From NCBI GenBank assembly GCA_031276435.1, contig JAISNB010000010.1, forward strand, positions 1-20,718: a stretch of DNA of 20,718 nt, written 5' to 3'. The stretch's first letter is position 1. Every line of letters starts with the position of its first letter. The notes under the pieces were generated by a model. It was not told the origin of the DNA and made no database searches. It worked only from the letters and a program-made list of their open reading frames with translations. The DNA is from Burkholderiaceae bacterium. Its GTDB lineage: Bacteria; Pseudomonadota; Gammaproteobacteria; Burkholderiales; Burkholderiaceae_C. Position numbers and translations under genes: made by a program. Of the stretch, positions 5,683 to 13,751 are shown one piece after another.

Positions 5683-7179
5683 ATGACCCTGGCAACTTGC
5701 GACGCTGAAAGCAACAGCGGCGGCAGCGCCCGCAGCCCTCTGGCTGACATGGGCGAGTGGCTGCTGGTGGACGCGCTGGACATCGAGGCGCAAGGCATTG
5801 CCCGCAGGCCCGATGGCAAGGTGGTCTTCATCGATGGCGCATTGCCCGGCGAGCGCGTGCGCGCTAGCGTGTACCGCAAGAAAAACAACTGGGAAGCGGC
5901 CACCCTCACCGAAATTGCCCACGCCAGTAGCCAGCGCGTGCCGCCGCGCTGCCCGCACTTTGGCTTGCACGCGGGCGCTTGCGGCGGCTGCAAGATGCAG
6001 CATCTGGAGCCTGCCGCGCAGGTGAGCATCAAACAGTGCGTGCTTGAGGACAATTTGTGGCACCTGGGCAAAGTCAAACCCGAGCGCGTGCTGCCGCCCA
6101 TCCACGGCCCGGCCTGGGGTTATCGCCACCGGGCGCGGCTGTCGGTGCGCTACGTCGCCAAAAAGGGCGATGTGCTGATCGGCTTTCACGAGCGCAAAAG
6201 CCGCTACGTGGCCGACATGCGCCAGTGCCCGGTGCTGCCCGCGCACGTCAGCCGCATGCTGCTGCCGCTGCGCGCGCTGATCCTGGGCATGGACGCGCGC
6301 GAGGGCTGCCCGCAGCTTGAACTGGCCTGCGGCGGCAACGCCGTCACCGCACTGGTGCTGCGCCATCTGGAGCCGCTGTCGGCGCGCGACCTCGATCGCC
6401 TGCGCGCCTTTGGCAACGCGCACGGCGTGCAATGGTGGCTGCAACCCAAAGGGCCGGAGACCGTGCACCCGCTCTCCGAAAGCGGCGCGGCGCTGGCCTA
6501 TGCGCTGCCGGAATTTGGTCTGAGCATGCCCTTCAAACCCACCGACTTCACGCAAGTCAACCCGCACATCAACCGCGTACTGGTCATGCGCGCGCTGCGC
6601 TTGCTGGAGGCCAGGCCGCACGAGCGCGTGATCGACTGGTTTTGCGGCCTGGGCAACTTCACGCTGCCGCTGGCGACGCAGGCTGGCAGCGTGCTGGGCG
6701 TGGAAGGCAGTGCGCAGCTGGTGGCGCGCGCGCGCCAGAACTGCGCGCAAAACCAGGCCGCGCGGCCAGTTGGCCAGCCGCCGCTGAACGCGCGCTTTGA
6801 GAGCCGCAACCTGTTTGAAATGAGCGCCGCACAACTGGTGGCCGACGGCAGCGCCCACCGCTGGCTGATCGATCCGCCGCGCGAAGGCGCGTTCGCACTG
6901 GTCAAGGCGCTGGCGGCCCTGCATCAGCAGCGCATCGGCACGCCAGCGCACGCGCTGGGCGCGGCCTTGCAAGCCGGGCCACTGCCGCCCGAGGCCGCGC
7001 ACTGGCAGCCGCCGCAGCGCATCGTCTACGTCAGTTGCAACCCGGCCACGCTGGCGCGCGACGCGGGTTTGCTGGTGCACCAGGCGGGCTACCGCTGCAC
7101 GGCCGCTGGCGCGGTCAACATGTTCCCGCACACCGCGCACATGGAAAGCGTGGCGGTGTTCGAGCGGGCGGCGGATTGA
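5683..7179 (+). CDS. rlmD: 23S rRNA (uracil(1939)-C5)-methyltransferase RlmD
   Basis: A 498-residue SAM-dependent enzyme that methylates U1939 of 23S rRNA. An N-terminal TRAM-like domain (about 25-80: LLVDALDIEAQGIARRPDGK...PGERV) is followed by the Fe-S cluster cysteines C90, C100, C103 (segment CPHFGLHAGACGGC) and C182 (RQCPVLP). The methyltransferase core has FTQVNPHINRVL, the SAM motif VIDWFCGLGNFTLPLA, the DPPREGA motif and the catalytic-cysteine motif IVYVSCNPATLARD. It is about 60 residues longer than E. coli RlmD; part is an insertion before YVSCNP (about 415-445, HQQRIGTPAHALGAAL). ATG 5683 was chosen over GTG 5626; neither has a strong ribosome binding site. It lies 98 bases after nlpD, where related genomes carry rpoS between the two. 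It converges on ribB; a GC-only hairpin (7208-7228) separates them. Confidence 0.93.
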   Translation: MTLATCDAESNSGGSARSPLADMGEWLLVDALDIEAQGIARRPDGKVVFIDGALPGERVRASVYRKKNNWEAATLTEIAHASSQRVPPRCPHFGLHAGACGGCKMQHLEPAAQVSIKQCVLEDNLWHLGKVKPERVLPPIHGPAWGYRHRARLSVRYVAKKGDVLIGFHERKSRYVADMRQCPVLPAHVSRMLLPLRALILGMDAREGCPQLELACGGNAVTALVLRHLEPLSARDLDRLRAFGNAHGVQWWLQPKGPETVHPLSESGAALAYALPEFGLSMPFKPTDFTQVNPHINRVLVMRALRLLEARPHERVIDWFCGLGNFTLPLATQAGSVLGVEGSAQLVARARQNCAQNQAARPVGQPPLNARFESRNLFEMSAAQLVADGSAHRWLIDPPREGAFALVKALAALHQQRIGTPAHALGAALQAGPLPPEAAHWQPPQRIVYVSCNPATLARDAGLLVHQAGYRCTAAGAVNMFPHTAHMESVAVFERAAD

Positions 7180-7230
7180 AGCGGCGCAACCCGGGCGCGG
7201 ATGGGCCGCGCGCGTATTTCAGCGCGCGCT

Positions 7231-7917
7231 TCAAACAGAGCGCAAATAGACGACCAGATCGGCAATGGACAGCATCGGCAGCCCATGCTGGCGCGCGTAG
7301 TCCAGCACATCGGCGCCGCGCGCCATGGAGCCATCGGGGTTCATCAACTCGCACAGCACGGCAACGGGGCGCAGCCCGGCCAGCCGCGCCAGACATACCG
7401 AGCCTTCGGTATGCCCGCGCCGCGCCAGCACGCCACCGGGATGCGCGCGCAGCGGAAACACATGGCCGGGACGCACCAGATCGCCGGGCCGGGCATCGGG
7501 ATGGATGGCGGCGCGGATGGTGGTCAGCCTGTCGCGCGCGCTTACGCCCGTGCGCACGCCGTGGCGCGCTTCAATGCTCACTGTGAAAGCGGTGCCAAAA
7601 CTGCTTTCGTTTTTTTCCACCATCTGTGGCAATTGCAGGCGCGACAAATCGGCATCGGTCATGCACAGGCAGACAATGCCGCTGCCGTCGCGGATCAATT
7701 GCGCCATGGTGCGCTCGCTCAGGCGCTCGGCGGCAAGAATCAGGTCGGCCTCGTCCTCGCGGTCGTTGTCGTCGGTCAGCAGCACGGGCACGCCCGCGCG
7801 AATGGCCTCCAGCGCCGCCTGTACGCGCCGCGCCAGCGCGTCGATCGCCAAGGGTTGGGACGCGGCGGCAGCGGCGGCACTGCCGGATGAGTCCATCATG
7901 GGTTGTGGTTGAAACAT
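7231..7917 (-). CDS. ribB: 3,4-dihydroxy-2-butanone 4-phosphate synthase
   Basis: A 228-residue riboflavin-pathway enzyme that converts ribulose 5-phosphate into 3,4-dihydroxy-2-butanone 4-phosphate and formate. The family motifs are all present: VLLTDDNDREDEADLILAAE (metal-binding acidic loop), GSGIVCLCM, ARHGVRTGVSARDR, and PGHVFPLRAHPGGVLARRGHTEGSV. ELMNPDGSMAR follows near the C-terminus. Length matches stand-alone RibB, with no GTP cyclohydrolase II domain. ATG 7917 was chosen because GAGGAG sits seven bases upstream; the first 20 residues are an Ala/Ser-rich leader. An FMN riboswitch lies 135 bases upstream, so expression should fall when FMN is plentiful. The gene is alone, not in a rib operon. 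Confidence 0.95.
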   Translation of the reverse strand: MFQPQPMMDSSGSAAAAAASQPLAIDALARRVQAALEAIRAGVPVLLTDDNDREDEADLILAAERLSERTMAQLIRDGSGIVCLCMTDADLSRLQLPQMVEKNESSFGTAFTVSIEARHGVRTGVSARDRLTTIRAAIHPDARPGDLVRPGHVFPLRAHPGGVLARRGHTEGSVCLARLAGLRPVAVLCELMNPDGSMARGADVLDYARQHGLPMLSIADLVVYLRSV

Positions 7918-8051
7918 GCAAACGCTCCTCGAAATACAAAAAAGTTGAGAAGACGTTTTCGGGGCACGCGAGGGCGCGATCGCCCGCACGCACATGCGCG
8001 GCACAACAAGGAGCCGTTCATGCGCGCGCGCCCAAGCGCACGCTCTCGCAC

Positions 8052-8219
8052 ATCTTCTTGCATCCGGACTGTGACCGTCGGCCCTGGCATGTGACCAGAT
8101 CAGCTTGACCCCGTGGCCGATGGCCCCGGGCGCTCGCGGGCTTGCAAGGACTTGCCGCGCACCTTGCGCTGCAACCTTGCCTACCGCCGGTGGGGAGTTT
8201 CACCCCGCCCTGAAGACGT
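8052..8219 (-). promoter_or_regulatory. FMN riboswitch (RFN element) upstream of ribB
   Basis: On the minus strand the sequence opens with ACGTCTTCAGGGCGGGGTGA, then AACTCCCCACCGGCGGTA. It continues through AGCCCGCGAGCGC and GATCTGGT, and closes with GCCAGGGCCGACGGTCACAG, then TCCGGATG. These are the conserved blocks of the FMN-sensing RFN element in the right order. It lies in the leader of ribB, about 135 bases before the start codon. I see no clear terminator between aptamer and gene, so control may act by hiding the ribosome binding site. Confidence 0.96.
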
Positions 8220-8330
8220 TGCGCTGGCCCAATGCCAGCGCAGCGTGGATTCTGGCACTTTTTTGGGGATGGCGTTGCGGCGCGGGCAGCAAGATGGCCG
8301 CGCATGCCTGCAAGCGCATACCACCTTTCC

Positions 8331-8368
8331 ATCGCCATTGCGGGGAGCGCAGCGACGCGGCAATCCAT
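8331..8368 (+). repeat. REP-like palindrome
   Basis: ATCGCCATTGCGGGGAGCGC, then AGCGACGCGGCAATCCAT. Member of the CATTGCGAGG...GGCAATCC family. Confidence 0.75.
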
Positions 8369-8444
8369 GTGGCTTTCATTTGGGCAATGCCCTTTTCGGT
8401 TGCGTTGCGCGGGAAAATTCCCCTCACCCTGACCCTCTCCCCCA

Positions 8445-8490
8445 AGGGGGCGAGGGGAAAATACAAATGCATCGCGCTTGCCCAAGGCGG
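8445..8490 (+). repeat. GAGGGTAAAGAATATGAATG-family repeat
   Basis: GGGGGCGAGGGGAAAATACA, then AATGCATCGCGCTTGCCCAA. Same order of blocks as the units at 2181 and 8695. Confidence 0.65.
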
Positions 8491-8549
8491 CGAGAGCAAT
8501 GAAGAGATGCGCACCCTTTGTCCGTCATTGCGGCCACACCCCATCGCAT

Positions 8550-8587
8550 CGTCATTGCGGGGGAGCGCAGCGACGCGGCAATCCATT
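8550..8587 (+). repeat. REP-like palindrome
   Basis: CGTCATTGCGGGGGAGCGCA, then GCGACGCGGCAATCCATT. Close to the copies at 8331 and 16203. Confidence 0.75.
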
Positions 8588-8694
8588 GACCGCTCTCTTG
8601 AGGGACAAGCAGCGCCCCCTCTCCCCGTCCCTCCCTAAAGGGGGGCAATATGCTCGCCTCTCCACTTGTGGCAGAGGGGTTGGAGGTGAGGATG

Positions 8695-8745
8695 GGGGCG
8701 AGGGTAAAGAGAATGAATGCGCCGTGCCTGCCCAAGTGGTGAGGG
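8695..8745 (+). repeat. GAGGGTAAAGAATATGAATG-family repeat
   Basis: GGGGCGAGGGTAAAGAGAAT, then GAATGCGCCGTGCCTGCCCA and AGTGGTGAGGGG. This is one of the most complete units and serves as the reference for the family. Confidence 0.7.
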
Positions 8746-8907
8746 GAAATCCGGTTCCCTCCCCCTGTGGGGGGAGGGTCAGGGAGAGGGGCATTCCCCC
8801 AAGATGGCGAGGGCATTGGATACGCCGCGTCCGCCTTCAAAAGGAAAGTGTCCCGGCAGGAGCGAGGGGCGAGAGGGCTGTCTTGCAAACAAGCGCGGCA
8901 AACAGGC

Positions 8908-8933
8908 AAAAAAAAGCCCGTCGAAACGGGCTT
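8908..8933 (-). terminator. Intrinsic terminator of tRNA-Asn
   Basis: On the minus strand AAGCCCG, loop TTTCGA, CGGGCTT is followed by a run of T (plus-strand A run 8908-8915). It lies 27 bases beyond the 3' end of the tRNA. Confidence 0.9.
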
Positions 8934-8959
8934 GAATAGCCTAACTTGTACAGGATTTC

Positions 8960-9035
8960 TGGCTCCCCGACCTGGGCTCGAACCAGGGACCTACGGATTA
9001 ACAGTCCGGCGCTCTACCAACTGAGCTATCGGGGA
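8960..9035 (-). tRNA. tRNA-Asn (anticodon GTT)
   Basis: 76 bases including an encoded CCA. The acceptor TCCCCGA pairs with TCGGGGA. The D arm is GCTCAGTTGGTAGAGC, the anticodon stem-loop CGGACTGTTAATCCG with anticodon GTT, and the T arm CCTGGTTCGAGCCCAGG. A TATAAT box lies upstream and a strong terminator downstream, so it is transcribed alone. Confidence 0.97.
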
Positions 9036-9048
9036 ACAAGAGCCTCGC

Positions 9049-9054
9049 ATTATA
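9049..9054 (-). promoter_or_regulatory. -10 box of tRNA-Asn promoter
   Basis: A perfect TATAAT on the minus strand, 13 bases before the tRNA 5' end. The matching -35 region is GC-rich and not clear. Confidence 0.6.
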
Positions 9055-9114
9055 GCCAGTATTTCGCGGTTTGCGCCAGTGGCGCGCGCCGCGCGGTGTT
9101 GGCTTTATGATGCG

Positions 9115-9232
9115 CGCTGCTCCGGGGTGTTGCCGGGCGGGGGGTGTTTCTTTCCGCGCGGCATCTGAGATGGCCTGACGCGTGCCGAACCCGCCGAACT
9201 TGATCCGGTTCATGCCGGCGTAAGGATGAGTT
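9115..9232 (+). promoter_or_regulatory. TPP riboswitch (THI element) upstream of thiC
   Basis: The conserved blocks occur in order: CCGGGGTG (9122-9129), CTGAGATGGC (9165-9174), AACCCGCCGAACTTGATCCG (9188-9207), and GTTCATGCCGGCGTAAGGAT (9208-9227). This matches the CTGAGA...ACCC..GAACCTGAT...GTA(A)GGA(A) core that binds thiamin pyrophosphate. It lies about 95 bases before the thiC start and should turn down the whole thiamin operon when TPP is abundant. Confidence 0.96.
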
Positions 9233-9324
9233 GTTTCATTGCCTGTATTGCCGATTGGTGCACGGCCCCGCGGGCAGGCCGTCGAAACCCGGAGTGCTCT
9301 GTTTTTTTGCAGGAGTCCGCTTCG

Positions 9325-11223
9325 ATGAACGCCCCCGATGAAAAGTTTGCCCGCTTGCTTGCGCTCGCGCGCGCGCCGTTTCCGTCTGCCAGCAAGGCTT
9401 ATTTGCAAGGAGGGCGCGCCGATGTGCGCGTGCCTGTGCGCGACATTCAGCTTAGCAATGGCAGCGTGGTCTCGGTGTACGACACCTCTGGCCCCTACAC
9501 CGATCCGGCGCTGGCCATCGACGTGCGGCGCGGCTTGCCCGCGTTGCGCGCGCCCTGGATTGCCGAGCGCGCCGACAGCGCGCTTTACGCTGGCTGCGCG
9601 GTCCATTTGCTGGACGATGGCGGCAAGCAGGCGGCGCGCGATGGCGGGCGCATCAACCCGTTGCGCCAGCAGGCCGCGGCCTTGCAGCGCCAGCCGCGCC
9701 GCGCGCGCGGCGGTGGCGGCGTCACGCAAATGCACTATGCGCGCAAGGGCATTGTCACGCCCGAGATGGAATACGTTGCCCTGCGCGAAAACGGGCGGCT
9801 GCAATGGACGCGCGAGTTCCTGGGCGATGCCCGGCGCGAGGCGCGGCGCCGTGGCAACCCACTGGGCGCCAACCTGCCCGAGCGCGTCACGCCCGAATTC
9901 GTGCGCGACGAGGTGGCGCGCGGGCGTGCGGTGATTCCGGCCAACATCAACCACCCGGAGCTGGAGCCAATGGCAATCGGGCGCAATTTCCGCGTCAAGA
10001 TCAACGCCAACATTGGCAACAGCGCCGTCACTTCCGGCATCGAGGAAGAGGTGGAAAAACTCGTGTGGGCCATCCGCTGGGGTGCTGACACGGTGATGGA
10101 TCTTTCCACCGGCAAAAACATCCACACCACGCGCGACTGGATCATCCGCAACTCGCCCGTGCCCATTGGCACCGTGCCCATTTACCAGGCGCTGGAAAAA
10201 ACAGGCGGCGTGGCCGAGGATCTGACCTGGGAGATTTTCCGCGACACGCTGATCGAGCAAGCCGAGCAGGGCGTGGATTACTTCACCATCCACGCGGGGC
10301 TGCGCCTGCCGTTCATCCACCTGACCGCTGACCGCGTAACAGGCATTGTCAGCCGGGGCGGCTCCATCATGGCCAAGTGGTGCATCGCGCACCATCGCGA
10401 AAACTTCTTGTACACGCATTTCGAGGACATTTGCGCGATCATGAAAGCCTACGACGTGAGCTTCAGCCTGGGCGACGGCCTGCGCCCCGGCTGCGCCGCC
10501 GACGCCAACGACGAAGCCCAGTTTGCCGAATTGCGCACGCTGGGCGAGTTGACGCAAACGGCCTGGAAGCACGATGTACAAACCCTCATCGAAGGGCCGG
10601 GCCACGTGCCCATGCACATGATCCAGGCCAACATGGACGAGCAGCTCAAGTATTGCCATGAAGCGCCGTTCTACACGCTGGGGCCGCTGGCCATCGACAT
10701 CGCGCCGGGGCACGACCACATTGCCAGCGCCATTGGCGCGGCCATGATCGGCTGGATGGGCACGGCCATGCTGTGCTACGTTACGCCCAAGGAGCATCTT
10801 GGCCTGCCCGACCGCAACGATGTCAAGCAGGGCATCATCGCCTACAAAATCGCGGCCCACGCGGCCGATGTGGCCAAGGGCCACCCCGCGGCGCGCGCGC
10901 GCGACGATGCCATCAGCCAGGCGCGCTTTGAATTCCGCTGGGAAGACCAGTTCAATTTGGGGCTTGATCCAGACACCGCGCGCGCGTTCCACGACGCAAC
11001 CCTGCCCAAGGGCAGCAGCAAGAGCGCGCACTTTTGCAGCATGTGCGGCCCCCGGTTTTGCAGCATGAAAATCACGCAGGAAGTGCGCGACTACGCGGCA
11101 GCCCATGGCATCGACGCGCAAGACGCGCTGGCCGCTGGCATGCAGGAAAAATCGGCCCAGTTCCAGGCGCAAGGCGGCGCCCTCTATGTGCCCGTCGCGC
11201 CCACTGAAGCGCGCAGCGCCTGA
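9325..11223 (+). CDS. thiC: Phosphomethylpyrimidine synthase ThiC
   Basis: A 632-residue radical-SAM enzyme that rearranges aminoimidazole ribotide into HMP phosphate, the pyrimidine half of thiamin. The C-terminal SAHFCSMCGPRFCSMKI carries the CxxCxxxxC ligands of the 4Fe-4S cluster, as expected for ThiC. Other family blocks are GRNFRVKINANIGNS, WGADTVMDLSTGKNIH, ILRNSPVPIGTVP-like IIRNSPVPIGTVP, FLYTHFEDICAIM, LIEGPGHVPMHMI and LGPLAIDIAPGHDH. ATG 9325 was chosen because AGGAG lies nine bases upstream; an ATG at 9226 in the same frame lies inside the riboswitch and is unlikely. First gene of thiC-thiO-thiS-thiG-thiDE. Confidence 0.97.
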   Translation: MNAPDEKFARLLALARAPFPSASKAYLQGGRADVRVPVRDIQLSNGSVVSVYDTSGPYTDPALAIDVRRGLPALRAPWIAERADSALYAGCAVHLLDDGGKQAARDGGRINPLRQQAAALQRQPRRARGGGGVTQMHYARKGIVTPEMEYVALRENGRLQWTREFLGDARREARRRGNPLGANLPERVTPEFVRDEVARGRAVIPANINHPELEPMAIGRNFRVKINANIGNSAVTSGIEEEVEKLVWAIRWGADTVMDLSTGKNIHTTRDWIIRNSPVPIGTVPIYQALEKTGGVAEDLTWEIFRDTLIEQAEQGVDYFTIHAGLRLPFIHLTADRVTGIVSRGGSIMAKWCIAHHRENFLYTHFEDICAIMKAYDVSFSLGDGLRPGCAADANDEAQFAELRTLGELTQTAWKHDVQTLIEGPGHVPMHMIQANMDEQLKYCHEAPFYTLGPLAIDIAPGHDHIASAIGAAMIGWMGTAMLCYVTPKEHLGLPDRNDVKQGIIAYKIAAHAADVAKGHPAARARDDAISQARFEFRWEDQFNLGLDPDTARAFHDATLPKGSSKSAHFCSMCGPRFCSMKITQEVRDYAAAHGIDAQDALAAGMQEKSAQFQAQGGALYVPVAPTEARSA

Positions 11224-11239
11224 ATGCGGCGCGTTTTGC

Positions 11240-11256
11240 AAACCAGCGGTTTTTTT
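11240..11256 (+). terminator. Weak hairpin with T run between thiC and thiO
   Basis: AAACC, loop AGC, GGTTT followed by more T. The 5-bp stem is short. It could reduce expression of the downstream thi genes relative to thiC, but it may have no function. Confidence 0.3.
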
Positions 11257-11390
11257 ATGTCCAAGGCATTTCTTCATCTTTTGCGCGCGCCATGTTGGCA
11301 GTGGCGGTGCTGGCGCGGCAGCGACCGCGCCGCATGCCGTGCGGAGGCCACATCCGGATTCCAACGGTTCGACTCAAGGAGTGGCATTCA

Positions 11391-12605
11391 ATGCATCCGG
11401 TCAATCCATTGACGCAACAGCACATCGGCATTGCGGGCGCTGGCCTGCTGGGCCGACTGCTGGCTTGGCAGCTTGCCCGCGCGGGCCATGTGGTGGAAGT
11501 GTTCGACCCCTCGCCCGACGCCGCGCCGCGCTGGCGTGAGGCCCTGGCGCTGCAAGGCGACGCCAGCACCGCGCCCCAGGCCGCCGCCTTCACCGCGGCG
11601 GGCATGCTCAGCCCGCTGGCCGAGCTGGACAACGCCGAGCCTGCCGTGGCCGCGCTGGGCTGGCGCTCGCTGCAAATCTGGCGCGCCATCGCCGCCGCCT
11701 TGCCGCAACAACCGTTCTTCGCGGCGCGTGGCAGTTTGATGCTGGCGCACCGTGAGGACGCGGGCAGCGCGCGGCGCGTGCTCGACCGGCTGCAAACAGC
11801 CTGCGCCACGCCGCAATGGCAACAAGCCAGCCCGCGGCAAAGCGCGGCGCAGGCGCTGGATGCGGCGGCGCTGCATTTGCTGGAGCCTGCCGTACAGGCC
11901 GTGGCCCACGCCTGGCTGTTGCCCGGCGAGGGGCAGGTCGATACCGCCGCCATGCTGCACGCGCTGCTGGCGGACGCCAGCGCCACCGGGCGCGTCACCT
12001 GGCACTGGGGGCAGGGCGTGCGCGCGCTGCGCGCGCAAGGCGAGCGAGCGGCGCTGCTGCAACTGGCCGGTGGCGGGCAAGCCGCGTTTGATTGCGCCAT
12101 CGACGTGCGCGGCGTGGGCGCAAAACCCGATTTACCCGTGCGCGGCGTGCGCGGCGAGGTGCTCACACTGCACTGCCCCGGCCATGGCCTGCAACGCCCG
12201 CTGCGCCTGCTGCACCCGCGCCACCGCGTGTACATCGTGCCGCGTCCGGGCGATCGCGTGCTGGTGGGCGCCAGCGAACTGGAAAGCGAAGACCGCTCGC
12301 CCGTCAGCCTGCGCGGCGTGGTCGAACTGCTGGCCGCCGCGCACAGCGTGCTGCCTGCGCTGGCCGAGGCGCGCATCGAGCACCTCGACGTCAACCTGCG
12401 CCCGGCCTTGCCCGACAACAACCCGCTGGCGCGCTGGCAGGGCCGCTGCCTGAGCATCAACGGCCTGTTTCGCCATGGCTGGCTGCTGGCGCCCGCGCTG
12501 GTAGAGGGCGCGCTGGCGCAAGGCCCGCTGGCTGGCAGCGCGCTGGATGTGCCCGCCGTCGATGTCGCCCCTGCCGATGCCACTGCCGCCGCCGCGCCTG
12601 ATTGA
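11391..12605 (+). CDS. thiO: ThiO-type FAD-dependent oxidoreductase (glycine oxidase family)
   Basis: A 404-residue flavoprotein. The N-terminal HIGIAGAGLLGRLLAWQLAR is the FAD-binding GxGxxG fold, ending in EVFD. FTAAGMLSPLAELD, VYIVPRPGDRVLVGASELES and NGLFRHGWLLAPAL match the DAO/ThiO family. By position in a thiamin operon next to thiS and thiG it should oxidise glycine to the imine used as the thiazole-forming building block. Some family members here are annotated only as FAD-dependent oxidoreductase, so the substrate is inferred. ATG 11391 has AGGAG nine bases upstream; a longer frame from 11292 lacks support. It follows thiC after 167 bases, longer than the other gaps of the operon; a weak hairpin with T run (about 11240-11256) lies in that gap. 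Confidence 0.87.
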   Translation: MHPVNPLTQQHIGIAGAGLLGRLLAWQLARAGHVVEVFDPSPDAAPRWREALALQGDASTAPQAAAFTAAGMLSPLAELDNAEPAVAALGWRSLQIWRAIAAALPQQPFFAARGSLMLAHREDAGSARRVLDRLQTACATPQWQQASPRQSAAQALDAAALHLLEPAVQAVAHAWLLPGEGQVDTAAMLHALLADASATGRVTWHWGQGVRALRAQGERAALLQLAGGGQAAFDCAIDVRGVGAKPDLPVRGVRGEVLTLHCPGHGLQRPLRLLHPRHRVYIVPRPGDRVLVGASELESEDRSPVSLRGVVELLAAAHSVLPALAEARIEHLDVNLRPALPDNNPLARWQGRCLSINGLFRHGWLLAPALVEGALAQGPLAGSALDVPAVDVAPADATAAAAPD

Positions 12606-12627
12606 ATACAGATATGGAGAACGCCCC

Positions 12628-12882
12628 ATGACAACGCAAACTTTCCAGTCCGCCGCCCAACCGGCGGCGCCCGCACAAACCATCGGCATCACACTGGACG
12701 GCCAAAGCGCGCCAGTGGCGCGCGGCAGCACGCTGGCCGATCTGCTCGCACAACTGGGCCACGCGCCCGACGCGGTAAGCACCGCCGTCAATGGCGAATT
12801 CGTGGCGCGCGCTGCGCGCGCCGCGTACACACTGGCCCCAGGCGATCAGGTGCTGCTGTTTCACCCCATCGTGGGGGGATGA
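12628..12882 (+). CDS. thiS: Sulfur carrier protein ThiS
   Basis: An 84-residue ubiquitin-like protein ending in the diagnostic GG. The C-terminus is adenylated and converted to a thiocarboxylate that gives sulfur to the thiazole ring. The family core is ITLDGQSAPVARGSTLADLL, then AVNGEFVARAA and GDQVLLFHPIVGG. The first 20 residues (MTTQTFQSAAQPAAPAQT) are an extra N-terminal stretch compared with the usual 66. ATG 12628 has GGAGA eight bases upstream. Its stop overlaps the thiG start by four bases (ATGA). No thiF is present in the window; the adenylating enzyme must lie elsewhere. Confidence 0.95.
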   Translation: MTTQTFQSAAQPAAPAQTIGITLDGQSAPVARGSTLADLLAQLGHAPDAVSTAVNGEFVARAARAAYTLAPGDQVLLFHPIVGG

Positions 12883-13751
12883 TGAACACCACGCCACCAC
12901 CGCCCGCAGCACCCCAACCCGCCTTGCCCGCCGACGCCGCCACGCCACCTGTGGACTGCTGGCGGGTGGGCGACGTTGCGCTTGGCAGCCGCCTGTTGCT
13001 GGGCACAGCGGGCTATCCGTCGCCCCGGGTGCTGCGCGAGGCCATGCTGGCCTCTGGCGCGCAAGTCTTCACCGTGGGACTCAAGCGCCAACTGGCCGCC
13101 GCGGGCGACAACGGCTTCGTGCAAATGATTCGCGCCACCCTGCGCGAGGCGGGCGCGCGCCTGCTGCCCAACACCGCTGGCTGCGCCACCGCGCGCGAAG
13201 CCGTGCAACTGGCGCACATGGCGCGCGAGCTGTACGACACGCACTGGATCAAACTGGAAGTGGTGGGCGACGAATACACACTGCAACCCGACGCGCAAGA
13301 GTTGCTGCTCGCCGCGCGCCAGTTGGCCCGCGACGGCTTTGCCGTATTTCCCTACTGCACCGACGATCTGGTCGTCGCCAAACGCCTGCTGGACGCGGGC
13401 TGCCCGCTGCTCATGCCCTGGGGCGCGCCCATTGGCTCCGGGCAAGGGCTGCTCAACCCGTTTGCGCTGCGCCTGCTGCGCGAGCGTTTGCCAGAGGCAA
13501 CACTCATCATCGACGCGGGCCTTGGCGCGCCCAGCCACGCCGCGCAGGCGCTGGAAATGGGCTTTGACGCCGTACTGATCAACAGTGCCGTCAGCCAGGC
13601 CAGCGACCCCGTGCGCATGGCCGGCGCTTTTGCGCAAGCCGTCCAGGCAGGCCGAGGGGCGCATCTGGCCGGTGTCATGGCCCGGCAGGACTTTGCCGTG
13701 GCCACCACCCCGGTCACGGGCACCCCGCTGCTGATCGGACACGCGCCATGA
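12879..13751 (+). CDS. thiG: Thiazole synthase ThiG
   Basis: A 290-residue TIM-barrel enzyme that makes the thiazole phosphate of thiamin from deoxyxylulose 5-phosphate, the ThiS thiocarboxylate and dehydroglycine. The catalytic Schiff-base lysine is K125 in HWIKLEVVGDE. LLPNTAGCATAREAV, PYCTDDLVVAKRL, LMPWGAPIGSGQGLLNP, IIDAGLGAPSHA and VLINSAVSQASDPVRM are the family signatures. An N-terminal Pro/Ala-rich stretch of about 25 residues precedes the barrel. ATG 12879 overlaps the thiS stop, and a second ATG follows at 12882. Its stop overlaps the next gene by four bases, so thiS, thiG and thiDE are probably translated as a coupled unit. Confidence 0.96.
   Translation: MMNTTPPPPAAPQPALPADAATPPVDCWRVGDVALGSRLLLGTAGYPSPRVLREAMLASGAQVFTVGLKRQLAAAGDNGFVQMIRATLREAGARLLPNTAGCATAREAVQLAHMARELYDTHWIKLEVVGDEYTLQPDAQELLLAARQLARDGFAVFPYCTDDLVVAKRLLDAGCPLLMPWGAPIGSGQGLLNPFALRLLRERLPEATLIIDAGLGAPSHAAQALEMGFDAVLINSAVSQASDPVRMAGAFAQAVQAGRGAHLAGVMARQDFAVATTPVTGTPLLIGHAP

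Larger units (their letters stand above)
8220..8907. other. Repeat-only island without genes
   Basis: Nearly 700 bases with no credible gene. It contains two REP-like palindromes (8331-8368, 8550-8587), a truncated one near 8523, two units of the GAGGGTAAAGAATATGAATG repeat (8445-8490, 8695-8745), and several CCCTCTCCC/GGGGGAGGG palindromes (about 8410-8455, 8620-8645, 8755-8800). Open frames across it are products of the repeats. Confidence 0.7.

Noticed and set aside
5581..7140. 519-codon minus-strand frame opposite rlmD and similar long antisense frames elsewhere
   Set aside because: These are typical shadows of GC-rich genes; the plus-strand genes carry clear family motifs.
9226..9324. 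Longer ThiC start at ATG 9226
   Set aside because: The ATG is at the end of the TPP riboswitch, the added residues do not look like ThiC, and ATG 9325 has a proper ribosome binding site.
11224..11412. 62-codon open frame between thiC and thiO
   Set aside because: Its codon use and residues (rich in R, W, C) are unlike a real protein, and it overlaps the thiO ribosome binding site and start.
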